Source: a virus. From it: 20,997 bases of DNA. The notes under the pieces are model-generated. The model ran no database searches and was not told the origin of the DNA. It saw only the letters and a program-made list of their open reading frames with translations. The stretch lies in the IMG/VR virus record IMGVR_UViG_3300019762_000024, positions 1 to 20,997 of that record; one strand, 5' to 3'. Both the position numbers and the translations under genes were made by a program. How positions within the stretch are numbered: the first letter of the stretch is position 1; the number at the start of each line of letters is the position of its first letter. Shown piece after piece: positions 1-5,954 of this stretch.

Positions 1-18
1 CAACTAATAACAAAGAAA

Positions 19-408
19 ATGAACGCAAATAACTTTTGCTTTAGAGCTTGGCATGTAAAAGCAAAAGAAATGCTAGAAAACAATCATCAAGGTTTTGAAG
101 GCGATGTATTTAACTGGCTGCGTGAAGGGCAGGACATAAAAATAATGCAAGGGATACTAAGGCTTGATATTAACGGTAAAAGAATATTTGCTGGTGACAT
201 TGTTAAATGGGGTCACGTTGAGGGCTATTCAGAAAGCATTCCTAGAATAGCGGTTGTGGTTTGCTGTCCTGATGTTGAGTTTCACACCATCAACCTCGGT
301 GATAATAACCACATCTTTAGAATTGGAAGCTTTGCGTACAGGGATAGTATAAGCCGATGTATGGAGGTCATCGGCAACATATACGAAAATCCAGAATTAA
401 TTAAATAA
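19..408 (+). CDS. YopX-like phage protein
   Basis: 129 aa. The protein has the layout of the phage YopX family (PF09643): an FRAW motif at residues 8-11, a central NGKRIFAGDIVKW stretch at about 52-64 resembling the family's 'D.NGKEIYEGDIV' core, and the characteristic C-terminal EVIGNIYENPEL at about 116-127. YopX proteins are common in the early or accessory regions of temperate phages, but their function is unknown. The ATG at 19 has only a weak purine-rich stretch (aaagaa) ahead of it, and too little upstream sequence is present to see a promoter. A strong terminator begins 5 bp after the stop, so this is the last gene of a transcript entering from the left. The family call is fairly secure; no function can be given. 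Confidence 0.85.
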   Translation: MNANNFCFRAWHVKAKEMLENNHQGFEGDVFNWLREGQDIKIMQGILRLDINGKRIFAGDIVKWGHVEGYSESIPRIAVVVCCPDVEFHTINLGDNNHIFRIGSFAYRDSISRCMEVIGNIYENPELIK

Positions 409-412
409 CAAC

Positions 413-435
413 AGCCGCTTAATTGCGGCTTTTTT
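413..435 (+). terminator. Intrinsic terminator after the YopX-like gene
   Basis: A perfect 6-bp stem AGCCGC / GCGGCT closes a TTAATT loop and runs into a T tract. The same TTAATT loop is found in the terminators at 8405 and 12694. Confidence 0.9.
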
Positions 436-530
436 GTGCCTGTAATTTAATTGCCCAGTATCGGTCATTTAAATGCACTTACTGTGCCTTAAATAATTAT
501 TGACTGGATGGAATTATTTTTAATTTAGTG

Positions 531-568
531 TTGCCAATATAAATGTATGGGTATAAACTATGCCCATA
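531..568 (+). promoter_or_regulatory. Promoter overlapped by an inverted-repeat operator candidate
   Basis: TTGCCA (531-536) and TAAACT (554-559) lie 17 bp apart and could be the -35 and -10 of a sigma70 promoter. Across the -10 lies an inverted repeat: left arm TATGGGTATA at 546-555, three bases, right arm TATGCCCATA at 559-568, with one mismatch between arms. A protein bound there would block the -10 box. The next gene (591) looks like a ribbon-helix-helix DNA-binding protein, so autoregulation is a natural inference. The promoter itself is only moderately good. Confidence 0.55.
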
Positions 569-590
569 CTTAATTAAAAGGTGATTTAAA

Positions 591-851
591 ATGAGAAGAA
601 AGAAACTTGATGTTGTTTTTGATGATAGTGCTAATGAATTTGCTGATCATATAATCGAGATGGTTCGCAGGGATATAAAAAGAAGGGGTAGTGATCATAA
701 GGTAAATAGATCTGAGGTTATGCGTGTTGCGATGTATTTGGGCTTACAAGCTCTTAATAACAAATTACTTGATAAGCACTCCAAGGGTCTACCAATGAGC
801 ACATCAATAAAAATGGACGGCATTAGATCTTCACTTGGTACATACAGATAG
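591..851 (+). CDS. Probable ribbon-helix-helix-like small regulator
   Basis: 86 aa, basic. The N-terminus (MRRKKLDVVFDD) could form a short beta strand. It is followed by two helical stretches, the second (NRSEVMRVAMYLGLQAL, about 39-55) resembling the second helix of ribbon-helix-helix repressors, where 'RSEVIR.AL.LGL' patterns are usual. This is a by-eye resemblance, not a firm family match. The start is well supported by AAGGTGAT seven to eight bases upstream. The gene stands alone between its own promoter with an inverted repeat (531-568) and its own terminator (852-878), as expected of an autoregulated control gene. It could instead be an unrelated small phage protein. Confidence 0.6.
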   Translation: MRRKKLDVVFDDSANEFADHIIEMVRRDIKRRGSDHKVNRSEVMRVAMYLGLQALNNKLLDKHSKGLPMSTSIKMDGIRSSLGTYR

Positions 852-878
852 AAAAGCCAGTCGGCAAACTGGCTTTTT
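852..878 (+). terminator. Intrinsic terminator, possibly bidirectional
   Basis: The 10-bp arms AAAAGCCAGT (852-861) and ACTGGCTTTT (868-877) are perfectly complementary around a 6-base loop. A T run on one side and an A run on the other mean it could act in both directions. It immediately follows the stop codon of the 591 gene. Confidence 0.9.
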
Positions 879-914
879 AGAGTAACTATATTAGCGAAAT
901 ACAACGAGGTAATT

Positions 915-1577
915 ATGGCACAGGGTTGGGTTTGCGTCCATAGGCAGCTATTGGATAATCCTATATTTAAGAATGACAAGATATTTAGAGTCTTTATGTT
1001 TTGCCTTTTAAGGGCGCAACATACGGCCGGAGATCAGCTTGTTGGTGACAGCGTGGTTTACCTTGATGCTGGACAACTTGCAACTGGAAGGATATCAATT
1101 TCAGACAAGACTGGGCTGTCACAACAAAGTGTAAGAACTGCAATTTCTAAGTTGGAAAAGCTTGGCATTTTAACCATCAAGCCAACCACTAAATATTCAG
1201 TAATTACAATGACTAACTGGGATAAGTACCAGCAAACTAACCAACAAGCAACCAACAAGCAACCAACAAGTAACCAACAAGTAACCACAAGCAACAATGA
1301 TAACAATGATAAAAATGAAAAGAATGTTAAGTTTAGCAAGCCAAGCTTGCAGGAGTTGATTGATTATTTTGGTCAGTATGCAACTGAAAAATCATTTTTT
1401 ATTAACAGGGATGAGCCTGAGAAGTTTTATGATTTTTACGAGTCAAAGAACTGGATGGTCGGTAAAACTAAAATGAAAAGCTGGAAAGCAGCCGTAAGAA
1501 ACTGGCTAAGAGGAAACTCAAGCAAGCCGCAACAGTCACAACAACAAGCAAGAGCGCCTAGAGCGTTTGGAGAATAA
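915..1577 (+). CDS. Phage replication initiator (lambda O / DnaD-like replisome organiser)
   Basis: 220 aa. The N-terminal half (about 1-100) resembles the winged-helix domain of phage O-like initiators: 'GWVCVHRQLLDNPIF' at the start and a helix-turn-helix-like stretch, KTGLSQQSVRTAISKLEKLGIL, at about 65-86. Residues 104-135 form a Gln/Asn/Thr-rich low-complexity linker encoded by a DNA-level repeat array. The C-terminal part (about 170-198, FYDFYESKNW..GKTKMKSWKAAVRNW) matches a motif common at the end of phage O-like and DnaT/DnaD-type proteins. The role expected is to bind the origin and recruit the helicase encoded 2 bp downstream. The start has a GAGG site at 906-909. The neighbouring DnaB-type gene and in-gene repeats fit the lambda O / P22 gp18 arrangement. 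Confidence 0.8.
   Translation: MAQGWVCVHRQLLDNPIFKNDKIFRVFMFCLLRAQHTAGDQLVGDSVVYLDAGQLATGRISISDKTGLSQQSVRTAISKLEKLGILTIKPTTKYSVITMTNWDKYQQTNQQATNKQPTSNQQVTTSNNDNNDKNEKNVKFSKPSLQELIDYFGQYATEKSFFINRDEPEKFYDFYESKNWMVGKTKMKSWKAAVRNWLRGNSSKPQQSQQQARAPRAFGE
1238..1291 (+). repeat. Iteron-like direct repeats, candidate replication origin
   Basis: Four head-to-tail 11-bp units [T/C]AACCAACAAG (1238-1248, 1249-1259, 1260-1270, 1271-1281) are followed by a 10-bp variant TAACCACAAG (1282-1291), then an AT-rich tract with AATGATAAC-type repeats (about 1295-1335). Eleven is not a multiple of three, so the reading frame shifts with each copy and the encoded peptide is not a simple repeat. Constraint is therefore more likely on the DNA than on the protein. 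Lambda has its origin iterons and AT-rich unwinding region in the same relative place, inside the O gene. Origin function is inferred from this parallel. Confidence 0.65.
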
Positions 1578-1579
1578 AA

Positions 1580-2887
1580 ATGAATCACGATGTACTTGAG
1601 CAAGAGGCTTTATTGATTGGTGCGCTACTTGTTAGCCCTGAGTTGCTTATTGAGCTTGAATTGAAAGAAAGTGACTTTGGCTCTGTTGATTACCAACTTT
1701 ATTTCAACGCAATAAGCAGCGTTGCGAAATCAGACGTTGGTGCGTCAGTTTTTTCTGTTGATGAATACATAAAGAACTCAACTGGAATTAGCCATCGAGA
1801 TATCCTCATGCAACTGTCACTTGAGGGCGCTAACCAAGTTAGATATTACTCAATGCAACTTGCTAGCTATGCAAAGCGAATTAAGAAAGAGTCAGTAAGT
1901 CGAGCCGCTTACGCCATAACTAGCGCACTCATTGATAACTTGAACGCTGGAAATTCAGATTACATTGGTCAAGCTGTTAATGAGCTAATGAATATAGACA
2001 GTGTCGACATGAATTACGATCACAGCTTTGATGATGTTGCGATAAAAGTTGTCGATGAAGTTGAGCAAAACATAAAAGGCGATAACGGATCAATAAAATC
2101 AGGAATGACAGAGATTGACAAATCAATGGGCGGATTATTCCCTAGCGATCTAATAATAATCCCTGCTAGACCCGCAATGGGAAAGACAGCCTTTATGGTG
2201 AATATGTTTTTAAAATGTGATGGAGTGCCAGGTGTAATATCCGGCGAGCAGGGCGCATCTCAAATTGGTGTTAGATCTGTATGCATCGCTGGTAAGGTGA
2301 ACCACCACGATTTTAGAACCGGACAAATTGAAGACGGTGACTGGACAAATTTAAATAACGGCATTGTAAAGTTCAAAGAGCAGAAAGGGCGTATATTCGA
2401 TAAGCCAGCGCCAACAATGGCAGAAATAGAAAAAACATGCAGAAATTGGGTTTACAAGCATAACGTATCAGTAATATTCGTTGATTACGCTCAGCGCATT
2501 AGGCATGAAAATAGAAAGTTAAACAAATACGATGCCATGAGTGATATAGCAATGCGACTAAAAGAGCTTGCAAGGGCTTTAAACGTTCCGGTGATAGCAT
2601 TGGCGCAGGTGAATAGAAGTTGCGAAGGAAGACCAAATAAGCGCCCAGAAATGGGTGATATAGCAGACGCATCTGCATTTGAGAAAGAGGCTGACGCAAT
2701 TTTAACTCTTTATCGCGATGAGGTTTACAACCCTGATACGCCTGACAAGGGTGTAATTGAGATTGACTTTAAAAAGAACAGACATGGCCCAACCGGATGT
2801 GTAAGAATGAGATGGGACGGCAAATACATGAGAATTGATGACTTTAACGCTTATGAGCACTTCCAAGAAGCAAACAGCTATGAGTAG
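1580..2887 (+). CDS. Replicative DNA helicase, DnaB family (P22 gp12 type)
   Basis: 435 aa, close to the usual DnaB length. The N-terminal helical domain (about 1-140, beginning DVLEQEALLIGALL) is the DnaB primase-interaction type. The RecA-like domain starts near 174 (SGMTEIDKSMGGL). The Walker A loop is ARPAMGKT at 196-203, the 'SGEQ' glutamate lies near 223 where DnaB has SLEM, Walker B is VIFVDYAQ at 298-305, and VPVIALAQVNRS at about 336-347 leads to the conserved RP.KRPEMGDI and ADAILTLYRD motifs. It should load at the phage origin with the O-like initiator and unwind DNA at the fork. Its start is 2 bp after the initiator's stop, and its last 8 bp overlap the next gene. All key motifs are intact. 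Confidence 0.93.
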   Translation: MNHDVLEQEALLIGALLVSPELLIELELKESDFGSVDYQLYFNAISSVAKSDVGASVFSVDEYIKNSTGISHRDILMQLSLEGANQVRYYSMQLASYAKRIKKESVSRAAYAITSALIDNLNAGNSDYIGQAVNELMNIDSVDMNYDHSFDDVAIKVVDEVEQNIKGDNGSIKSGMTEIDKSMGGLFPSDLIIIPARPAMGKTAFMVNMFLKCDGVPGVISGEQGASQIGVRSVCIAGKVNHHDFRTGQIEDGDWTNLNNGIVKFKEQKGRIFDKPAPTMAEIEKTCRNWVYKHNVSVIFVDYAQRIRHENRKLNKYDAMSDIAMRLKELARALNVPVIALAQVNRSCEGRPNKRPEMGDIADASAFEKEADAILTLYRDEVYNPDTPDKGVIEIDFKKNRHGPTGCVRMRWDGKYMRIDDFNAYEHFQEANSYE

Positions 2888-3296
2888 TTATCAATACAAA
2901 AAGCCCGTCAATAAAATGACGTTTGAAGAAGTTGAACAGCAGTTTAGAGCGGATTGCTCCGAGCTGCTATCACCGAGTAATCACGAAATAGCTAGAAATG
3001 AAGCTGTAAAGCGTCAGGCGGCGTTTAATCAGTCAAATCATGGATTGACTCAGGTTCAGCTAGAAATACGCTTAAATGCGATTTACAACGCTGTTTTTGC
3101 AGAGGCATTAAGGCAAGTTTGCGGTATATCGTCCTGGAGAAAGTGGCGAACAGACATGGAGCAAAACAAACCGCAACAAGTAAAAGGCCACCAGCAAAAA
3201 GCCACGGGCGCTCCAGTTGATTCTGGCGTAAAGAAAAGCGACAAAATGCCAGAGTCTTGGCGCGGTAAAATATTAAGAGATGCTGAAAGGATGTAA
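2880..3296 (+). CDS. Unknown protein, translationally coupled to the helicase
   Basis: 138 aa from the ATG at 2880, inside the last codons of the helicase (ATGAGTAG overlap). An in-frame ATG further upstream at 2835 would overlap the helicase by more than 50 bp and is less likely. The protein is hydrophilic, probably mainly alpha-helical (about 10-90), with a basic, low-complexity tail rich in Gln, Lys and Ser (about 95-138). I recognise no family. Its position, last in the initiator-helicase operon, suggests a helper in replication, perhaps a helicase-loading or single-strand-DNA-related factor such as lambda P's position implies, but no sequence similarity to P is visible. No clear terminator follows. 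Confidence 0.75.
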   Translation: MSSYQYKKPVNKMTFEEVEQQFRADCSELLSPSNHEIARNEAVKRQAAFNQSNHGLTQVQLEIRLNAIYNAVFAEALRQVCGISSWRKWRTDMEQNKPQQVKGHQQKATGAPVDSGVKKSDKMPESWRGKILRDAERM

Positions 3297-3312
3297 AATA
3301 ATTAAAATAAAT

Positions 3313-3352
3313 CACAAATAAGTGTTGCACAAATAAGTGATTCTGATATTAT
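3313..3352 (+). promoter_or_regulatory. Sigma70-type promoter with tandem 12-bp repeats over the -35
   Basis: TTGCAC (3325-3330), a 16-bp spacer and TATTAT (3347-3352), with TG one base before the -10 (extended -10), form a good promoter for the 3387 gene cluster. Two perfect copies of CACAAATAAGTG (3313-3324 and 3328-3339), each with a CAC...GTG dyad, flank and cover the -35. They look like a double operator for an unknown regulator. Confidence 0.65.
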
Positions 3353-3386
3353 TACCTCAACGAAACGAAATAACTGGAGAGTAAAA

Positions 3387-3584
3387 ATGAAAGCGATATT
3401 TGTAGGGTTCACAGAAATAGATAAGCCAGCACAATTCAAAGTTCCAGCAAAGACAAGAATTATTGGTGGGGTTGAGGTTGTAGAGTTTTACAAGTGGATC
3501 GAAGTTAAAAATGGTGATGATTTTGTAGCTGGTAGCGAATATGAAATAGAGGTTATCGAAGGTTATGCAATTGAGGTTCAATGA
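3387..3584 (+). CDS. Small hypothetical protein
   Basis: 65 aa. No family is recognised. The predicted composition is strand-rich (alternating hydrophobic residues, e.g. GVEVVEFYKWIEVK) and acidic towards the C-terminus. The start is clear: CTGGAGAG lies just ahead of the ATG, within a leader (AACGAAACG...AAATAACTGGAGAG) nearly identical to that of the unrelated gene at 6975. It is the first gene of a small operon driven by the promoter at 3325-3352, and its stop overlaps the start of the next gene by 4 bp (ATGA). Confidence 0.7.
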   Translation: MKAIFVGFTEIDKPAQFKVPAKTRIIGGVEVVEFYKWIEVKNGDDFVAGSEYEIEVIEGYAIEVQ

Positions 3585-3811
3585 TTAGGACTGAGCAGGA
3601 GATTGAATCTATTGTGTCGCATGTTGGCGGTACATGGATTAAGAGGCGAAACGCACGCAATAAACTGATATCAGAATCAAATGCAGAAGTTAGAGAAAAG
3701 ATATCAGAGTGCAAAGGTAAAATTAGAGATTTGCGGGCTATGGGTGCAAAAGAAGAGGTTTTACGCCATTGGTACGCAGAAGTTACTAAGTACGAGTTAA
3801 TTATTTTATAG
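3581..3811 (+). CDS. Small hypothetical, probably helical protein
   Basis: 76 aa, starting in the ATGA overlap with the preceding gene and so probably translationally coupled. Charged helical stretches dominate (about 20-60, rich in Arg, Lys and Glu), compatible with a short coiled coil or helical hairpin. No motif or family is recognised. It ends 7 bp before the next start, in the same operon. Confidence 0.65.
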   Translation: MIRTEQEIESIVSHVGGTWIKRRNARNKLISESNAEVREKISECKGKIRDLRAMGAKEEVLRHWYAEVTKYELIIL

Positions 3812-3818
3812 GTGATTT

Positions 3819-4043
3819 ATGGGTAAAAAAGTAATACCTGAGAAAGTTGAGTATTTTTGCGATATATGCGGCGCAAATTTATCAAAAGAACATCACAATG
3901 ATTTTTCAATCACAACGGACGAGGCTTTGAGAGATTTTAGCGGCTCAGTAATGAATAACCATTGCGATCATTATGAGCTTTGTGATAGCTGCGTATTGAA
4001 ATTTAAAGCTTGGCTTAAAGGTGTGCAGAATGAAAACACTTGA
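3819..4043 (+). CDS. Small zinc-ribbon-like protein
   Basis: 74 aa. Two CxxC pairs (C14-C17 in CDIC and C55-C58 in CDSC), spaced about 37 residues apart, could hold one zinc ion in a treble-clef or ribbon fold; an extra Cys and His residues lie near 48-51. Such proteins are frequent in phage accessory regions and may bind nucleic acid or protein, but nothing here points to a partner. The ribosome site GGTGATTT precedes the ATG. The 3' end overlaps the next gene by 14 bp. Confidence 0.75.
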   Translation: MGKKVIPEKVEYFCDICGANLSKEHHNDFSITTDEALRDFSGSVMNNHCDHYELCDSCVLKFKAWLKGVQNENT

Positions 4044-4278
4044 GTCAAAAAATCATACAAGACACTGGATTTCTGTTAATCACGACCTACCAATAAACGA
4101 TCTTGATGAGCATGATGGTAACGTAATAGGTATTATCGCTCCTTACGGTGATATTGCTAGTGGCAGTGTTGAGCTTGTCCATTTTGACGGCGAGGATTGG
4201 TATGACCAAGGTTCAAGAACCTGCACAGTAACCCACTGGATGCCAATAAGCTTTGATTACTTGCTAAAAAATAAATGA
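4030..4278 (+). CDS. DUF551-like small phage protein
   Basis: 82 aa from the ATG at 4030, chosen because AAAGGTG lies 7-13 bases upstream; a GTG at 4021 in the same frame would begin inside that site. The motif WISVNHDLP (13-21) near the N-terminus and VTHWMP (67-72) near the C-terminus are the two hallmark ends of DUF551 proteins, which are short, widespread in phages of enterobacteria and relatives, and of unknown function. The first 18 bp of the gene are almost identical to the first 18 bp of the 4291 gene, although the two proteins differ after that. Confidence 0.8.
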   Translation: MKTLESKNHTRHWISVNHDLPINDLDEHDGNVIGIIAPYGDIASGSVELVHFDGEDWYDQGSRTCTVTHWMPISFDYLLKNK

Positions 4279-4290
4279 CAAGGTGAATAC

Positions 4291-4455
4291 ATGAAAACAC
4301 TTGAATCACTAAAAGAGAATTACGGAAATTGCAACGCTGCCGCTTTAAAGCTTGGGGTTCACCCGCATCAACTGGCAAGATTGATTAGCAAAGGCGCTTT
4401 GTATAACGAAAAAGGTGAGGTTTACATACCTTCAAAGACTAAATTAAAGTTATAA
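4291..4455 (+). CDS. Small helix-turn-helix-like protein
   Basis: 54 aa, starting at an ATG preceded by AAGGTG. Residues 8-33 (about YGNCNAAALKLGVHPHQLARL) read like a helix-turn-helix in which 'NAAALKLGV' is the first helix and 'HPHQLARLI' the recognition helix, followed by a short wing-like segment (KGEVYIPSKT). That pattern suggests a Cro-like or excisionase-like DNA-binding peptide, but the call rests on pattern only. It is last in the 3387-4455 operon and is followed directly by the module-type promoter at 4458. Its first 18 bp duplicate those of the 4030 gene with one mismatch. Confidence 0.65.
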   Translation: MKTLESLKENYGNCNAAALKLGVHPHQLARLISKGALYNEKGEVYIPSKTKLKL

Positions 4456-4457
4456 GC

Positions 4458-4503
4458 ATATAACTAAACGGTATTTATAAGATTAGCTAAAGTGGGTTAT
4501 TGT
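4458..4503 (+). promoter_or_regulatory. Module promoter, copy A
   Basis: The 20-bp block ATATAACTAAACGGTATTTA (4458-4477) is followed by a -35-position TTATAA (4475-4480), a 17-bp spacer and a -10 TATTGT (4498-4503). The block is nearly identical to those at 6888, 7266 and 12741. It serves the short gene at 4650. Confidence 0.6.
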
Positions 4504-4506
4504 TTT

Positions 4507-4649
4507 GGCTGAGGATAGCCTTTTAAATAACGGGCCGTTTACTGTCCCAGTTTATTTGGTTGTTATGTGACGCATTGGAGGCTACTTGTTAGCCCTTACC
4601 GAGGCGGGAACTGCCAGTGTAGCAAAGTGCCACTATTAAGGGTTAAACT
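4507..4649 (+). promoter_or_regulatory. Structured leader upstream of the 4650 gene
   Basis: This roughly 140-nt untranslated stretch has several possible hairpins: GGCT/AGCC at 4507-4520, AACGG/CCGTT around 4530-4540, and GGCTA/TAGCC at 4580-4594. CCCTTA at 4593-4598 is complementary to TAAGGG at 4637-4642, which contains the ribosome site of the 4650 gene. The GGCTA hairpin shares bases with CCCTTA, so the two pairings would compete. That hints at translational control, but no known riboswitch class is recognised. Confidence 0.35.
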
Positions 4650-4829
4650 ATGATAACTAAAGCTGAAAGAAACAAAATAAAGAAAGAAATAGTAAACGAA
4701 TTGACCGATGAAAAATACGGAATATTTAATAAAAAAGAAGGGTTGGCGGTGTACAACGGAACTAATTTAGAGATGGTCGGTGAATGCGTGCAGCGAGCAT
4801 TGACTAGGTTGGTAACTAAAGGCAAATAA
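4650..4829 (+). CDS. Small hypothetical protein
   Basis: 59 aa. ATG at 4650 follows AAGGG with a 7-base gap. The N-terminus is strongly basic and helical (ITKAERNKIKKEIVNEL), and the rest has a mixed composition ending ALTRLVTKGK. No family is recognised. It is the first gene after module promoter A and its structured leader, with another small gene 53 bp downstream. The basic first helix could bind RNA or DNA, but that is guesswork. Confidence 0.55.
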   Translation: MITKAERNKIKKEIVNELTDEKYGIFNKKEGLAVYNGTNLEMVGECVQRALTRLVTKGK

Positions 4830-4882
4830 CAAACAGCTAAAGGGCGGTATTGTTTGATTCGTAAATTAACTGGAGAAATAAA

Positions 4883-5077
4883 ATGAAAGACTGGTTTGAA
4901 GCTGGAGCAATTCCGCAGGTTGAAGTTGCTACTGGTTGCGATGAGTTTGAAAACGTGATTAGAAAACTTGGAGTTGGCTTTGCTTGTGAATGGTTTGGCC
5001 ATGATCGTGATGGGAATTTTGCAAAAGAAACTGTAAACGAGCTATGTATTAATACTGGATTAGAGCGCCCGTTTTAA
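4883..5077 (+). CDS. Small hypothetical acidic protein
   Basis: 64 aa with a clear ribosome site (AACTGGAGA, shared in form with several other genes in this window). Sequence is mixed: a short N-terminal amphipathic stretch, then GVGFACEWFGHDRDGNFAKETVNEL. It contains three cysteines without a CxxC pair. No family is recognised. It precedes the YbcO-like gene by 26 bp, so the two are probably co-transcribed. Confidence 0.65.
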   Translation: MKDWFEAGAIPQVEVATGCDEFENVIRKLGVGFACEWFGHDRDGNFAKETVNELCINTGLERPF

Positions 5078-5103
5078 TTCAAAAATGGTGAGTACATTCT
5101 CAA

Positions 5104-5394
5104 ATGTCAAAAATGAAAACATCAAAAATAAGAAAAAGCGCAAATGGTGAAGATTGCACTTTGCGCGTTAGCCCAAGCTGCCAGGATGGTGAAACTGTAG
5201 TGTTTTGCCATATTAACTCGCCAACTAAAGGCGTTGGGCGCAAGTCAATTGATTTATTCGGCTGTTACGGGTGTTATCACTGCCATCAAATGCTTGATAG
5301 CTCTAAAGTTGATAGTGATGATGTTTTGCGAGCAATGATTGAAACTCAGATTAAGCTGGTGAGTAAAGGCTTGATTAGTTATGACGGAATTTAA
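5104..5394 (+). CDS. YbcO / DUF1364-like HNH-related protein
   Basis: 96 aa. The pattern 'RKSANGEDCTLRVSPSC' (10-26), then ETVVFCHIN (about 30-37), 'LFGCYGCYHCHQMLD' (51-65) and a C-terminal helix with 'I.TQIKLVSKGLI' matches DUF1364, the family of YbcO of the E. coli DLP12 prophage, which is thought to have an HNH-like zinc-binding nuclease fold. Candidate zinc or catalytic residues are C18, C26, H36, C54, C57, C60 and H61. The place next to ninB is typical, since lambdoid nin regions carry these recombination-related genes together. The ATG at 5104 follows GGTGAG by 11 bases; a second ATG at 5113 is possible. Its 3' end overlaps ninB by 14 bp. Confidence 0.85.
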   Translation: MSKMKTSKIRKSANGEDCTLRVSPSCQDGETVVFCHINSPTKGVGRKSIDLFGCYGCYHCHQMLDSSKVDSDDVLRAMIETQIKLVSKGLISYDGI

Positions 5395-5827
5395 ACTAAA
5401 CCTGGTTAACGCCGCCGAAATATGCGGCCAACTAATTAATATAGTTCGGTCATCAAATAAAGCGTACCGAGTAACTATTTGCGAGTGGAGGGAGCGCAGG
5501 AGCTTAAGTCAAAACGCTTTCCAGCATTTAATATACAAAGAGGTTAGTGATTACCTTATTAAGCATGGTCGTGCTCAGTGTTCACCTGGGTGGGTTAAGC
5601 GCAATCTTAAAAATAAATTTTTGGGTTGGTGCGAGTCTGAGTTTGTTGATATTGAAACAGGTGAGGTGAGTAAGCGGCAAGAGCTAAAATCAACTAGGTC
5701 GTTAGATGTTGGTGATTCAATGCACTACACGACACAGATATTAGACTGGGCTTGCTCTATAGGTTGCGAGATACGGATACCGGACAAGTGCGAATATCGA
5801 AGATTGATGGACTCGCAAACTAAATAG
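5381..5827 (+). CDS. ninB: NinB-type recombination protein (lambda Orf family)
   Basis: 148 aa, the normal size for NinB/Orf (PF05772). Family features are visible: 'RSLSQNAFQHLIYKEVSDYL' (about 45-65), where the family has a 'S..QNA..H' signature, and a later 'ELKSTRSLDVGDSMHYTTQILDWA' (about 106-130), corresponding to the conserved 'STR.L....F...L..I..WA' region. In lambda, Orf (NinB) acts in RecFOR-like mediation of recombination by binding single-stranded DNA and SSB. The start lies within the YbcO-like gene, so the two are probably translated together. A terminator overlaps the stop codon. Confidence 0.88.
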   Translation: MTEFKLNLVNAAEICGQLINIVRSSNKAYRVTICEWRERRSLSQNAFQHLIYKEVSDYLIKHGRAQCSPGWVKRNLKNKFLGWCESEFVDIETGEVSKRQELKSTRSLDVGDSMHYTTQILDWACSIGCEIRIPDKCEYRRLMDSQTK

Positions 5828-5842
5828 CCCTAGCGGGCTTTT
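5826..5842 (+). terminator. Intrinsic terminator after ninB
   Basis: AGCCC / GGGCT with a 4-base loop (TAGC) and four Ts. The stem starts within the stop codon of ninB. It is short and may be leaky. Confidence 0.7.
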
Positions 5843-5857
5843 AACTTTTAATCAGCA

Positions 5858-5866
5858 TGTTAGAAT
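5858..5866 (+). promoter_or_regulatory. Possible extended -10 promoter
   Basis: TG-t-TAGAAT (5858-5866) resembles an extended -10 element lying just after the ninB terminator and ahead of the 5901-6820 gene group. No convincing -35 is visible, though TTTTAA lies at 5839-5844. Confidence 0.35.
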
Positions 5867-5900
5867 GGGGATACCGAATAATGATAGGGGATTTAATAAA

Positions 5901-5954
5901 ATGCCAGCACCTAGAAACAAAGGCTCTGTTCGACCAAAGAAAAAGAGCAAGTAA
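5901..5954 (+). CDS. 17-residue basic leader ORF
   Basis: A 17-codon ORF, MPAPRNKGSVRPKKKSK, with a good ribosome site (AGGGG at 5886-5890). The stop TAA (5952-5954) directly abuts the GTG start of the following membrane protein (5955), which has no ribosome site of its own. The most economical reading is a leader ORF whose translation feeds ribosomes to the next gene. The peptide is highly basic and could have its own role. Coding status rests on the ribosome site and the exact abutment. Confidence 0.5.
   Translation: MPAPRNKGSVRPKKKSK

Noticed and set aside
1238-1291. CRISPR-like or phase-variation reading of the short repeats
   Set aside because: The units are 11 bp with no spacers between them, so this is not CRISPR; losing a copy would shift the frame of an essential gene, so phase variation is unlikely.
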